Source: Eubacterium sp.
GTDB taxonomy: Bacteria > Bacillota_A > Clostridia > Lachnospirales > Lachnospiraceae
Length of the DNA: 23,402 bases
Reading direction: 5' to 3'
Assembly: GCA_024687845.1 (NCBI GenBank)
Contig: JAILEL010000456.1
Span: 1 to 23,402, forward strand
Part shown: positions 16,764 to 23,402 of the stretch, in pieces
Layout: every line of letters starts with the position of its first letter
How positions within the stretch are numbered: position 1 is the stretch's first letter
The notes under the pieces: generated by a model
What the model was told of the DNA's origin: nothing
Database searches by the model: none
Seen by the model: only the letters and a program-made list of their open reading frames with translations
Program-made: the position numbers and the translations under genes

Positions 16764-17417
16764 TTAGTAATTCTCTTCACTAACTTCGAAGAAACTCTGT
16801 GGATGTGCACAAGCTGGGCATACATCTGGAGCCTTTGTACCAACTACAATATGTCCACAGTTACGGCACTCCCAAACCTTAACTTCGCTCTTCTCAAATA
16901 CCTGCTTTGTCTCAACATTATTTAAAAGAGCACGATATCTTTCTTCATGATGCTTCTCAATAGCAGCTACAAGACGGAACTTCTCAGCCAGCTCTGGGAA
17001 TCCTTCCTCTTCAGCTGTCTTTGCAAATCCATCATACATATCTGTCCACTCATAGTTTTCACCTTCAGCGGCAGCCTTAAGGTTATCAGCAGTAGTTCCA
17101 AGTCCATTTAATTCCTTGAACCACATCTTAGCATGCTCTTTCTCATTATCAGCTGTTTTAAGGAAAAGTGCTGCGATCTGCTCATATCCTTCCTTCTTGG
17201 CAACAGATGCAAAATAAGTATATTTATTTCTTGCCTGTGACTCTCCTGCAAATGCAGTCTGAAGATTCTTCTCTGTCTGTGTTCCTGAATATGGATTAGC
17301 TTTTACTTCTTCTTCTTCAATAACTTCAAAACAATCTGTCTGCTTACACTTTGGACAAACCTCAGGCATAGCATCAGCTTCTACGATTTCCCCACATATT
17401 TTACATTTAAATTTCAT
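16764..17417 (-). CDS. rbr: Rubrerythrin with rubredoxin-like domains at both ends
   Basis: A 217-residue non-haem iron protein that reduces hydrogen peroxide to water in anaerobes, protecting the cytoplasm from oxygen. The N-terminal rubredoxin-like knuckle has C5, C8, C21 and C24. The ferritin-like four-helix domain (about 45-170) carries the di-iron ligands in [36 protein letters not shown] and EKHHEERY. A second rubredoxin domain at the C terminus has C184, C187, C200 and C203. Classical rubrerythrin has only the C-terminal one and reverse rubrerythrin only the N-terminal one. AGGAGGT before the ATG is strong. The gene is monocistronic, with its own terminator and a promoter at 17485-17515 whose 19-bp spacer holds an 18-bp dyad. 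Confidence 0.95.
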   Translation of the reverse strand: MKFKCKICGEIVEADAMPEVCPKCKQTDCFEVIEEEEVKANPYSGTQTEKNLQTAFAGESQARNKYTYFASVAKKEGYEQIAALFLKTADNEKEHAKMWFKELNGLGTTADNLKAAAEGENYEWTDMYDGFAKTAEEEGFPELAEKFRLVAAIEKHHEERYRALLNNVETKQVFEKSEVKVWECRNCGHIVVGTKAPDVCPACAHPQSFFEVSEENY

Positions 17418-17442
17418 TTAGTAACCTCCTGAATAATTATAA

Positions 17443-17480
17443 TTAACTCAAAATACCATTATATTCTAATAATGAGTTAA
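17443..17480. repeat. Inverted repeat in the rubrerythrin leader
   Basis: TTAACTCA (17443-17450) pairs with TGAGTTAA (17473-17480) across a 22-base AT-rich loop. It lies between the predicted transcription start and the ribosome site, so it may be an operator or a leader hairpin. Confidence 0.45.
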
Positions 17481-17484
17481 ACAC

Positions 17485-17515
17485 AGTATAACGCTAAGTA
17501 GAGATACTTAGTCAA
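17485..17515 (-). promoter_or_regulatory. Rubrerythrin promoter with MerR/SoxR-type spacer dyad
   Basis: On the minus strand TTGACT (17510-17515) and TATACT (17485-17490) are separated by 19 bases. The perfect dyad CTAAGTA-TCTC-TACTTAG (17494-17511) starts on the last two bases of the -35 box and ends three bases before the -10 box. From memory, this is the geometry of the E. coli soxS promoter bound by SoxR. The regulator is not in this window. Confidence 0.6.
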
Positions 17516-17571
17516 CACTAATTATTGTTTTTAAAAGCCTGGGCTTTTATACTTTATGTAAACTAAATATA

Positions 17572-17614
17572 ACAAAATCGAGGAATCATTTTTTGTCAAA
17601 ATAACTCCTCGATT
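17572..17614 (-). terminator. Terminator of serS
   Basis: AATCGAGGA (17576-17584) pairs with TCCTCGATT (17606-17614). On the minus strand the stem is followed by TTGTTATA, and it lies 38 bases past the serS stop, ahead of the rubrerythrin promoter. Confidence 0.7.
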
Positions 17615-17651
17615 AATATACTATTTCTATATTTTGTGTTGAAAACCCTAT

Positions 17652-18941
17652 TTACTTATTAGGAACAATCTTCTCTTTTCCACCCATATAAGGTCTAAGT
17701 GCAACCGGAATATTAACTGATCCATCTGCATTGAGATTATTTTCAAGAAATGCTATAAGCATTCTTGGTGGAGCAACAACAGTATTGTTAAGAGTATGTG
17801 CAAGATATTTCTCACCATTTTCACCCTTAACTCTGATTTTAAGACGTCTTGCTTGTGCATCTCCAAGGTTAGAGCAGCTACCAACCTCAAAATATTTCTT
17901 CTGTCTTGGAGACCATGCCTCAACATCTACAGATTTCACTTTCAGATCTGCAAGATCACCAGAGCAACACTCGAGAGTTCTAACAGGAATATCCATTGAT
18001 CTAAAGAGTTCAACTGTATACTGCCACATCTTGTTATACCAATCCATAGATTCCTCTGGTTTACAGATAACTATCATTTCCTGTTTTTCAAACTGATGAA
18101 TTCTGTAAATTCCTCTTTCCTCTATACCATGAGCTCCTTTCTCCTTTCTGAAACATGGAGAATAGCTGGTAAATGTAAGAGGAAGCTGTTCTTCATCAAC
18201 CATGTGATTTATAAATCTACCTATCATAGAATGTTCACTGGTTCCTATAAGATAAAGGTCTTCTCCTTCAATCTTATACATCATTGCATCCATTTCTTCG
18301 AAGCTCATAACGCCAGTAACAACATCGCTACGAATCATATAAGGTGGAATAACATATGTAAAGCCCTTATCGATCATGAAATCTCTTGCATATGCAAGTA
18401 CAGCAGAATGAAGTCTGGCAATATCACCAACAAGATAATAGAAACCATTTCCAGCAACATCTCTTGCACTATCAAGATCTATACCACCGAATCTATCAAT
18501 TATATCTGTATGATAAGGAACTTCAAAATCAGGAACAACCGGCTCACCAAATCTTTCGACTTCAACATTCTCACTATCATCTTTTCCAACAGGAACAGAA
18601 TCGTCGATAATGTTAGGTATTCTCATCATAATTGCCTTAACCTGCTCTTCAAGTACAGGTTCTTTTTCTTCAAGCTCTTTTAATAAAGCAGCAGATTCAG
18701 CAACCTTCTTCTTAACTTCTTCAGCTTCTTCTTTCTTTCCCTGTGCCATAAGTGCACCAATCTGTTTAGAAATCTTATTCTTTTCTGCACGAATAGCATC
18801 AGCCTTAGCCTGATTTTCTCTACGCTGTTTATCAAGTTCGATAACTTCATCAACAAGAGGAAGCTTATGATCCTGGAACTTCTTTTTAATATTTTCTTTA
18901 ACTATATCAGGATTCTCTCTCAAAAATTTAATATCTATCAT
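17652..18941 (-). CDS. serS: Seryl-tRNA synthetase
   Basis: A 429-residue class II aminoacyl-tRNA synthetase that charges tRNA-Ser in the cytoplasm. The N-terminal coiled-coil arm that grips the long variable arm of tRNA-Ser covers about 30-105. The catalytic domain has motif 2 (FRKEKGAHGIEERGIYR, followed by HQFEKQEM) and motif 3 (NNTVVAPPRMLIAFLEN). Length and start, MIDIKFLRENPDIV, are standard for the family. GGAGG lies nine bases before the ATG. It follows the DUF4446-type gene with an 83-base AT-rich gap. I see no T-box leader, and no convincing promoter, so read-through from parA-parB is possible. Confidence 0.97.
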   Translation of the reverse strand: MIDIKFLRENPDIVKENIKKKFQDHKLPLVDEVIELDKQRRENQAKADAIRAEKNKISKQIGALMAQGKKEEAEEVKKKVAESAALLKELEEKEPVLEEQVKAIMMRIPNIIDDSVPVGKDDSENVEVERFGEPVVPDFEVPYHTDIIDRFGGIDLDSARDVAGNGFYYLVGDIARLHSAVLAYARDFMIDKGFTYVIPPYMIRSDVVTGVMSFEEMDAMMYKIEGEDLYLIGTSEHSMIGRFINHMVDEEQLPLTFTSYSPCFRKEKGAHGIEERGIYRIHQFEKQEMIVICKPEESMDWYNKMWQYTVELFRSMDIPVRTLECCSGDLADLKVKSVDVEAWSPRQKKYFEVGSCSNLGDAQARRLKIRVKGENGEKYLAHTLNNTVVAPPRMLIAFLENNLNADGSVNIPVALRPYMGGKEKIVPNK

Positions 18942-19024
18942 GGTATTTTTCCTCCATATTCTCTTTGAATATATTTTACTAATCTTAAAAAATATAAATA
19001 TCTTCTATATATTTGAATATAAAA

Positions 19025-19579
19025 CTAATCTCCAACATTCAAAACTACATCTTCAACTTCTTTACTAACCATCTTCTCTATTTCTTCATCAACAGTCTGT
19101 GCCTTAGTGATTGCTTCGATTTCTTCCTTAGAAAGAGCTATATAAGATTCACCCTTAATGATTTCCTTGGCATATGAATAGCATCCTTCTTTTGAATGAA
19201 GAGATGTTAATACAAAGCCTGAATTATCATGATTGAGAAGAGCCAATGAATAACTAAGTTCACCCGCCATACTATCGAAAGCATCATACTTTATCAGACC
19301 CATTTTGTTATAGCAAGAATCTAGATGACCTTGAAAAGTTTTGTGTTCTTTTGTATAGCGTTTAATACGTGCCTTGATTCTATCCATCTCACCAAATCTC
19401 TTCAACATTATTTGTTCAAGATCTTTAGCTTGCTTACCACTTGTGAGTGTATAATACTTTCTGCTTACCTTCTGTAATTGATTAATTGTAATAATCAGAA
19501 CAATACCTAAAATAATGATTAACAGTAAGAGAATGATTATCACTATTTCAAGTCTTATACCAAATACTTCTGTTGTCAT
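19025..19579 (-). CDS. DUF4446-type membrane-anchored protein
   Basis: A 184-residue protein with one N-terminal membrane helix (about 10-32), a basic, helical segment rich in Lys/Arg with coiled-coil character (about 35-85), and a small alpha/beta domain that contains GLIKYDAFDSMAGELSYSLA and VLTSLHSKEG. This matches my memory of the DUF4446 family, often found just after parB in Clostridia. Its function is not known. I prefer ATG at 19579: AAGGAG lies upstream, though the spacing of 13 bases is long. The in-frame ATG at 19636 would overlap the end of parB by 14 bases and has no ribosome site. It appears to be the third gene of the parA-parB unit. Confidence 0.8.
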   Translation of the reverse strand: MTTEVFGIRLEIVIIILLLLIIILGIVLIITINQLQKVSRKYYTLTSGKQAKDLEQIMLKRFGEMDRIKARIKRYTKEHKTFQGHLDSCYNKMGLIKYDAFDSMAGELSYSLALLNHDNSGFVLTSLHSKEGCYSYAKEIIKGESYIALSKEEIEAITKAQTVDEEIEKMVSKEVEDVVLNVGD

Positions 19580-19622
19580 ATAAACTATAATACTCCTTAC
19601 GTTATCGGTACAATAAAATATT

Positions 19623-20618
19623 TTATAAAGATGCACCAGAATTAATAATATGAATTATTCTCTCCAGGTCCTCAGATGATACATACTCTATTTCAATCTT
19701 ACCCTTCTTACCCTTTGATTTGATAGAAACCTTAGATCCAAGAGTTGTTTTAAGATTTTCTTCAAGTTGAGATATTACAGCCTTCAGAGCTTCATTACTT
19801 AAATCTTCTGATTTATTATCTTTCTTCTCATCAGATTCTTTAAGAATATTATTTACACTCTTAACCATATGTTCTGTATCACGAACACTGAGTCCCTCAT
19901 CAAAAACAGTGAGAGCTGTTTCATATTGCACATCAGGATCTGAAATTGCAAGTAAAGCTCTTGCATGTCCTGTAGATATCATATCATCTACAACCATCTG
20001 TCTAACTTTCTCAGACAGATTAAGAAGTCGGAGTGAATTAGTAATTGTAGATCTGCTCTTTGAAACTCTCTCAGCAACTTCATCCTGTTTAAGTTGATAT
20101 TCTTCAATTAAACTCTGATATGCCAATGCTTCTTCTATAGGATTGAGGTCTTCTCTTTGAAGATTCTCAATAAGAGCAACTTCCATTCTTTCCTTATCGG
20201 TATAATTACCAATAATTACTGGAACTTCTTTAAGTCCGGCAAGACGAGCAGCGCGCCATCTTCTTTCACCGGCAATTATCTCATACATTTTACCTTTTTT
20301 AGTTACTACCAAGGGCTCAATTATACCATACTTTTTAATTGAATCAGCTAATTCAACAAGAGCATCCTCATTGAACTCTTTTCTTGGCTGATTACGATTA
20401 GGTTCAATATCGGATATTTTCAATTTCATATCCTTAGGAACCTCTTTTATAACTTCTTTTACTACTTCTTTAACTACAACCTTTTTTTCTTGTTCACTTT
20501 TAGAACTATCAGCATCTGCTTTCTTAGATTTTGAAGAAGATTTTTTTACAGATTTCTTAGGTGATGGTGAATCATCATCTGTTGGTATCATTGTATTAAT
20601 ACCTTTACCTAATGCCAT
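19623..20618 (-). CDS. parB: Chromosome partitioning protein ParB
   Basis: A 331-residue ParB/Spo0J protein that binds parS sites near the chromosome origin, spreads as a CTP-dependent sliding clamp and loads SMC. After the typical start MALGKGINTMIP comes a long Lys/Ser-rich and KEV-rich linker (about 20-65). The CTP-binding domain follows, with ISDIEPNRNQPR, IAGERRWRAARLAG and ENLQREDLNPIEEA. The HTH region has QDEVAERVSKSRSTITN and LRLL. The C-terminal end is a dimerisation domain. I chose ATG at 20618, eight bases after GGAGG, over a TTG at 20633 that overlaps that site. It lies 25 bases after parA. A matching parS is in this window at 21910-21925. Confidence 0.97.
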   Translation of the reverse strand: MALGKGINTMIPTDDDSPSPKKSVKKSSSKSKKADADSSKSEQEKKVVVKEVVKEVIKEVPKDMKLKISDIEPNRNQPRKEFNEDALVELADSIKKYGIIEPLVVTKKGKMYEIIAGERRWRAARLAGLKEVPVIIGNYTDKERMEVALIENLQREDLNPIEEALAYQSLIEEYQLKQDEVAERVSKSRSTITNSLRLLNLSEKVRQMVVDDMISTGHARALLAISDPDVQYETALTVFDEGLSVRDTEHMVKSVNNILKESDEKKDNKSEDLSNEALKAVISQLEENLKTTLGSKVSIKSKGKKGKIEIEYVSSEDLERIIHIINSGASL

Positions 20619-20643
20619 TTTAATTACCTCCAAGGATTATCAA

Positions 20644-21414
20644 TTACTGGAATAATTTATTTTTTATTACTTCATCTGCAAGTTTTCCGTATGCTATAGC
20701 ACCTGAAGATTTAGGATCATAATAATTGATAGGTTTACCAAAGCTTGGTGCTTCTGCAAGACGTACATTTCTTGGAACAACTGTATTATAAATCAGCTCA
20801 TCAAGATTTTCCTTTACGTTATCTACAACCTCTTGTGATAGATTCGTTCTTGAATCAAACATTGTAAATACAACGCCTTCAATTTCCAGATTTTTATTAA
20901 GTTTCTTCTTAATGAGTTCTATCGTATATAACAATTGAGTCAATCCCTCTAATGCATAAAACTCACATTGAATAGGTACAATAACAGTATCTGCTGCAGT
21001 CATAGCATTAATAGTAAGCATACCCAATGCAGGTGGACAGTCAATTATTATAAAATCAAATTTTTTTCTAATATTTCTAACTAATTTCTTTAATACAGTT
21101 TGTGGATCCTTTATTTCAATAAACTCAACCTCTGCACCAGCAAGATTCTTACTCGATGGAACAACATTAAGATTTGGAAAAACATCCACTATCATACTTT
21201 GACCAAGATTACACTCGCCTATAAGAGTTTCATATATTGAATATTCTAAATTATCCTTATCTATGCCAAAACCACTCGACATATTTCCCTGGGAGTCCAT
21301 ATCAATAGCAAGAACTTTTTTACCCTTTTCAGCAAGACAAGATGCAAGATTAATAGCGGTAGTAGTCTTACCAACACCACCTTTTTGATTAGCAATTGCT
21401 ATTATTCTTCCCAT
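20644..21414 (-). CDS. parA: Chromosome partitioning ATPase ParA (Soj)
   Basis: A 256-residue deviant Walker ATPase. KGGVGKTT at residues 11-18 carries the signature first lysine, followed by AIDMDSQGN and IIDCPPALGMLT. Lacking an N-terminal DNA-binding extension, it belongs to the chromosomal Soj type. It works with ParB in origin segregation and in control of replication initiation. GAGG lies eight or so bases before the ATG. In many Firmicutes parA follows rsmG (gidB); here the upstream 1.27 kb has no gene I can recognise. Confidence 0.97.
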   Translation of the reverse strand: MGRIIAIANQKGGVGKTTTAINLASCLAEKGKKVLAIDMDSQGNMSSGFGIDKDNLEYSIYETLIGECNLGQSMIVDVFPNLNVVPSSKNLAGAEVEFIEIKDPQTVLKKLVRNIRKKFDFIIIDCPPALGMLTINAMTAADTVIVPIQCEFYALEGLTQLLYTIELIKKKLNKNLEIEGVVFTMFDSRTNLSQEVVDNVKENLDELIYNTVVPRNVRLAEAPSFGKPINYYDPKSSGAIAYGKLADEVIKNKLFQ

Positions 21415-21493
21415 GTATTTAACCTCTATAATTTATTAATTTAAATTAGTTTTATCATAATCATTCACTTTGATTATATGATGCAATTTCAAT

Positions 21494-21503
21494 ATTATAG
21501 CAC
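21494..21503 (-). promoter_or_regulatory. Possible extended -10 promoter of parA
   Basis: On the minus strand TAGTGCTATAAT contains a consensus TATAAT preceded by TG one base away, the extended -10 form that tolerates a poor -35 box (TAGAAG here at 17-base spacing). It would give a leader of about 75 bases. A match of this type is not rare in AT-rich DNA. Confidence 0.4.
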
Positions 21504-21583
21504 TATTGACAGTGTACTTCTACATTAAAATTTTAAAAATTTATCATCTTCATTCTATCTCATAATACCTTCGAATTAGCCGT

Positions 21584-21683
21584 CGATTACATAGTAATCG
21601 ATGGTCCGAACGAAGTGAGGATGCGTTCTGCATAGCAGAACCAAGGATTGCAATGCAATCCTTGCATATCACGCAGTGATATG
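21584..21683 (+). repeat. Four consecutive triloop hairpins
   Basis: Four perfect hairpins, each with a three-base loop, follow one another: CGATTAC-ATA-GTAATCG (21584-21600), GTTCTGC-ATA-GCAGAAC (21625-21641), AAGGATTGC-AAT-GCAATCCTT with arms 21643-21651 and 21655-21663, and CATATCAC-GCA-GTGATATG (21665-21683). They take the position that the 20-bp stem has in the copy at 16108. Confidence 0.8.
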
Positions 21684-21694
21684 GCACAAGTAGG

Positions 21695-21827
21695 AACTCT
21701 GAAAACACGATTCAGTGCTGCATAATCAGCAATAGAACATCGCATATAAGCTTATTTATGCTTGCATAAGAATAATAATGTGATGTGGGCTTAAGAGTGT
21801 TTTTTTGAGTTAACCGTGAATAGTAAC
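21695..21827 (+). repeat. Second copy of the structured element, conserved 3' module
   Basis: It aligns along its length with 16208-16342, including ACGATTCAGTGCTGC, CTTATTTATGCTTGCATAAG and the end GTTAACCGTGAATAGTAAC. The stems persist: AACTC...AAAACAC with GTGTTTT...GAGTT, GCTG/CAGC (21717-21730), and ACATCGCAT with ATGTGATGT (21737-21745, 21778-21786). The left terminal repeat seen in the full copy is missing. Confidence 0.8.
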
Positions 21828-21896
21828 TTCAACATAAACCAGCTTAATTTAGTAGATTAAAGCACAAAAGTCATAACACATATATTTTATTATTTT

Positions 21897-21938
21897 GATA
21901 AAGTATAAATGTTTCACGTGAAACATTTATACTTTATC
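21897..21938. repeat. 42-bp perfect palindrome centred on parS
   Basis: The arms 21897-21917 and 21918-21938 are exact reverse complements with no spacer. The outer bases are GATAAAGTATAAA; the centre is CACGTG. Confidence 0.9.
21910..21925. promoter_or_regulatory. parS centromere site
   Basis: TGTTTCACGTGAAACA is a perfect match to the 16-bp parS consensus bound by ParB/Spo0J. It lies 496 bases before the parA start, so ParB is expected to nucleate here. Confidence 0.95.
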
Positions 21939-22120
21939 ACATTTTTCAATCATATAAACATCATTATATAATAAAAGTCATTCACGTTGATTATAAAAAG
22001 AACACTTTGATCATGAAGTAATCGGCAGTTTACAAGTTACGTTTTTGAAGAAAATTCATAGTTCTTATTATAAAACTTGTATATTTCCCTAATATTTCGA
22101 AGCATAATTATTTATAGATT

Positions 22121-22136
22121 GTTACTATTCAGAATA
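22121..22136 (+). repeat. Terminal fragment of the GTTACTATTC repeat
   Basis: GTTACTATTCAGAATA keeps the ten terminal bases of the family and then folds back (TATTC/GAATA). A further ten-base GTTACTATTC stands alone at 16353-16362, next to the full element. Confidence 0.45.
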
Positions 22137-22140
22137 ATTA

Positions 22141-22173
22141 AGAAGACGGCAGGTAATACCTTCCGTCTTCTTA
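22141..22173. terminator. Strong hairpin, probable terminator
   Basis: AAGAAGACGG (22141-22150) pairs with CCGTCTTCTT (22164-22173), and the inside AGGT/ACCT continues the pairing after one mismatch, leaving a three-base loop. On the minus strand it is followed by AATTATT, on plus by ATCATAT. It may have ended the transcript of the decayed gene or of the CPBP gene further upstream. Confidence 0.55.
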
Positions 22174-22241
22174 TCATATAAATTATATGTTCAGTCGTTA
22201 ATTAAGAAAAACCCTAATATAACTTATATATAATATTATAA

Positions 22242-22414
22242 TTAGCTTTCACACAAATTTTGCTTAAGTTCCACATCATTATCAGATGAGCTGAATATTT
22301 TTCCGCTCGAACTAAACACTGTATAGCTTAATGTTTCTAAACAATAATCGATTAGTATATGAATATACTATTAATGGAATTAATAAGTTCATTTTTCCTT
22401 AACTGGTTATTCAT
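22242..22414 (-). pseudogene. Possible remnant of a decayed gene
   Basis: On the minus strand, an ATG at 22414 opens MNNQLRKNELINSINSIFIY and stops at 22352. An overlapping frame then stays open from 22367 to a stop at 22242, reading ILIDYCLETLSYTVFSSSG and KIFSSSDNDVELKQNLCES, with no start codon of its own. The two could be one reading frame broken by a frameshift, and the hairpin at 22141-22173 lies downstream. I recognise no family. Open stretches of this length also arise by chance, so this is tentative. Confidence 0.25.
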
Positions 22415-22688
22415 ATTCTGATTTGCAGTTTACTTAAAAAACAGACAGAATATTCAGGATTGAACATACAGTTCATTTAGGATACTACATGCAGTTTAGC
22501 CGGAATTCACATACTTCAAACAAAAAATATTAAAACTACTTATATAATGTAAAACGACCAAAGATATCGATATATACTTATTGTACTTTATGTGATATAT
22601 ACTTATAGTATATTATTCAATATATGATATTAATAATATTGTCTATTTATTATAGTTTTAAATATATTATGCTATTTATCCATTATTT

Positions 22689-23345
22689 CTATAACATGAA
22701 TATAATCATCATCATAGCAATTACATTAGCTATGTAATGAGACAGCCAACTACACCATGCATTATTTGTTTCTTTAAAGATTAATCCATATACTATAGAG
22801 TTGATAAATATTTCTCCGAGATCAATAGCAACAACTAATGGAGTATCTATATTAAAATGACATATTGTAAAGAGAAGAGAAGTTATAATTAATGACGGAA
22901 TAAAACTAAATACATTTGATAACTGTTTCTGGAAGAATGCCCTCCAGGCTATTTCCTCCCCTAAGGCTGCTATAGCTAGTTCTATAATAGTCAACGGAAT
23001 CTGTGAAGTATTTACAAAATCTGTCCTATTCTTTATATGCTGAAGTACATCAGGAAATGCACTTTTCTCTAGCATAAACGTTACAATATCTAAGGCTATT
23101 GGTATAAGTATGAGAATAAATACTTTTGTATTCTTTATTGTGCCAATAAGCTCTTTAATCCTTAATCCTTCCATTATTCCATCTGTCTTCTTATTATTTA
23201 TAAAAAATCCCAGGATTCCAAATATGATAGTTAATCCAGCTAGCTTTACTGTCTGTCCATCAATATTAATATTTGTCATACTTGAAAATGAGAATAATAT
23301 CATTATTATTAGAAAAACTATAGCACTTATATTTATTTTTTTCAT
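22689..23345 (-). CDS. CPBP-family intramembrane metalloprotease
   Basis: A 218-residue membrane protein with about six to eight hydrophobic segments. It has the three CPBP (Abi/CAAX-protease-like) motifs: EEIAWR with E130, E131 and R135; H163 in FTICHFN; and H203 with N207 in LSHYIANVIA. These residues form the glutamate/histidine site of the Rce1-like family. Bacterial members act in peptide maturation, bacteriocin self-immunity or unknown roles; nothing nearby indicates a substrate. AAGGAGA lies seven bases before the ATG. It appears to be transcribed alone, with an AT-rich region and no clear terminator just downstream. Confidence 0.9.
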   Translation of the reverse strand: MKKINISAIVFLIIMILFSFSSMTNINIDGQTVKLAGLTIIFGILGFFINNKKTDGIMEGLRIKELIGTIKNTKVFILILIPIALDIVTFMLEKSAFPDVLQHIKNRTDFVNTSQIPLTIIELAIAALGEEIAWRAFFQKQLSNVFSFIPSLIITSLLFTICHFNIDTPLVVAIDLGEIFINSIVYGLIFKETNNAWCSWLSHYIANVIAMMMIIFML

Positions 23346-23402
23346 ACTAATTCTCCTTTATATATAAAAAAACTTCGTATATAATTACAATTTCTTTGTT
23401 TA

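Larger units (their letters stand above)
21415..22688. other. Gene-poor 1.27-kb region upstream of parA
   Basis: This AT-rich stretch contains the possible parA promoter, the second structured repeat copy, the parS palindrome, three copies of a CACTTTGAT-like motif, a strong hairpin at 22141-22173 and open fragments that may be a decayed gene (22242-22414). No intact gene over about 45 codons was found on either strand. Confidence 0.7.

Noticed and set aside
17420..17445. PerR box upstream of rubrerythrin
   Set aside because: TTATAATTATT matches only part of the PerR consensus and overlaps the ribosome site; in AT-rich DNA this is expected by chance.
18096..18683. Plus-strand open frame of 195 codons
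   Set aside because: It is antisense to the highly conserved serS coding sequence, with no homology I recognise.
18942..19024. T-box leader for serS
   Set aside because: The gap is only 83 bases, with no T-box sequence or specifier stem.
21584..21683. CRISPR array
   Set aside because: The four hairpins differ in sequence and are not direct repeats with uniform spacers; no cas genes are present.
22037..22105. 22-codon open frame starting MLRNIREIYKFYNKNYEF
   Set aside because: It has no ribosome site and is short enough to be chance, although its composition is protein-like.

Overview
This is low-GC, Gram-positive chromosomal DNA, most likely from the Lachnospiraceae (Butyrivibrio/Pseudobutyrivibrio-like). 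The inference rests on AT-rich codon use, AGGAGG-type ribosome binding sites, an order of parA, parB, a DUF4446-type protein and serS that I associate with Clostridia, tRNA genes without an encoded CCA, and a secreted serpin beside a large EAL protein. The genus is inferred from gene content only.

Layout, left to right. A small helix-turn-helix protein gene (27-224) is followed by tRNA-Gln(CTG), then a membrane-anchored Ser/Thr kinase with an N-terminal zinc ribbon, a nicotinamidase-like hydrolase, and a FeoA-FeoB fusion iron transporter. Next come a 1003-residue PAS/degenerate-GGDEF/EAL protein and, divergent from it, a secreted serpin. A shared bidirectional terminator separates the serpin from a two-component pair (OmpR-type regulator and large sensor kinase, transcribed regulator first). 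A 7TM HD-GYP protein, tRNA-Arg(CCT), a rubrerythrin with two rubredoxin-like domains, serS, the DUF4446-type gene, parB and parA follow. After a gene-poor 1.27 kb stretch holding a parS site, the window ends with a CPBP-family membrane protease. Nearly everything is on the minus strand; only the HTH gene and the serpin are on plus.

Functional themes. (1) Second-messenger signalling: two predicted c-di-GMP phosphodiesterases (EAL and HD-GYP) and no intact GGDEF cyclase. (2) Anaerobe iron and oxidative stress handling: FeoAB and rubrerythrin, the latter behind a promoter with the spacer geometry of MerR/SoxR-type control. (3) Chromosome segregation: ParA and ParB, with a perfect parS core inside a 42-bp perfect palindrome about 0.5 kb upstream of parA.

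The most unusual content is intergenic. A 235-bp element at 16108-16342 has 18-bp terminal inverted repeats and an exact 6-bp flanking duplication (TCCGCT), like a MITE, yet it is filled with nested hairpins. A second copy upstream of parA (21695-21827) conserves the 3' multi-stem module, with one compensatory G-C to A-T change and one G-U substitution in the long stem. Its 5' half is instead a run of four triloop hairpins. Terminal fragments of the same family (consensus GTTACTATTCACGGTTAACTCA and derivatives) lie between many other genes, including one in the probable 5' leader of the serpin gene.
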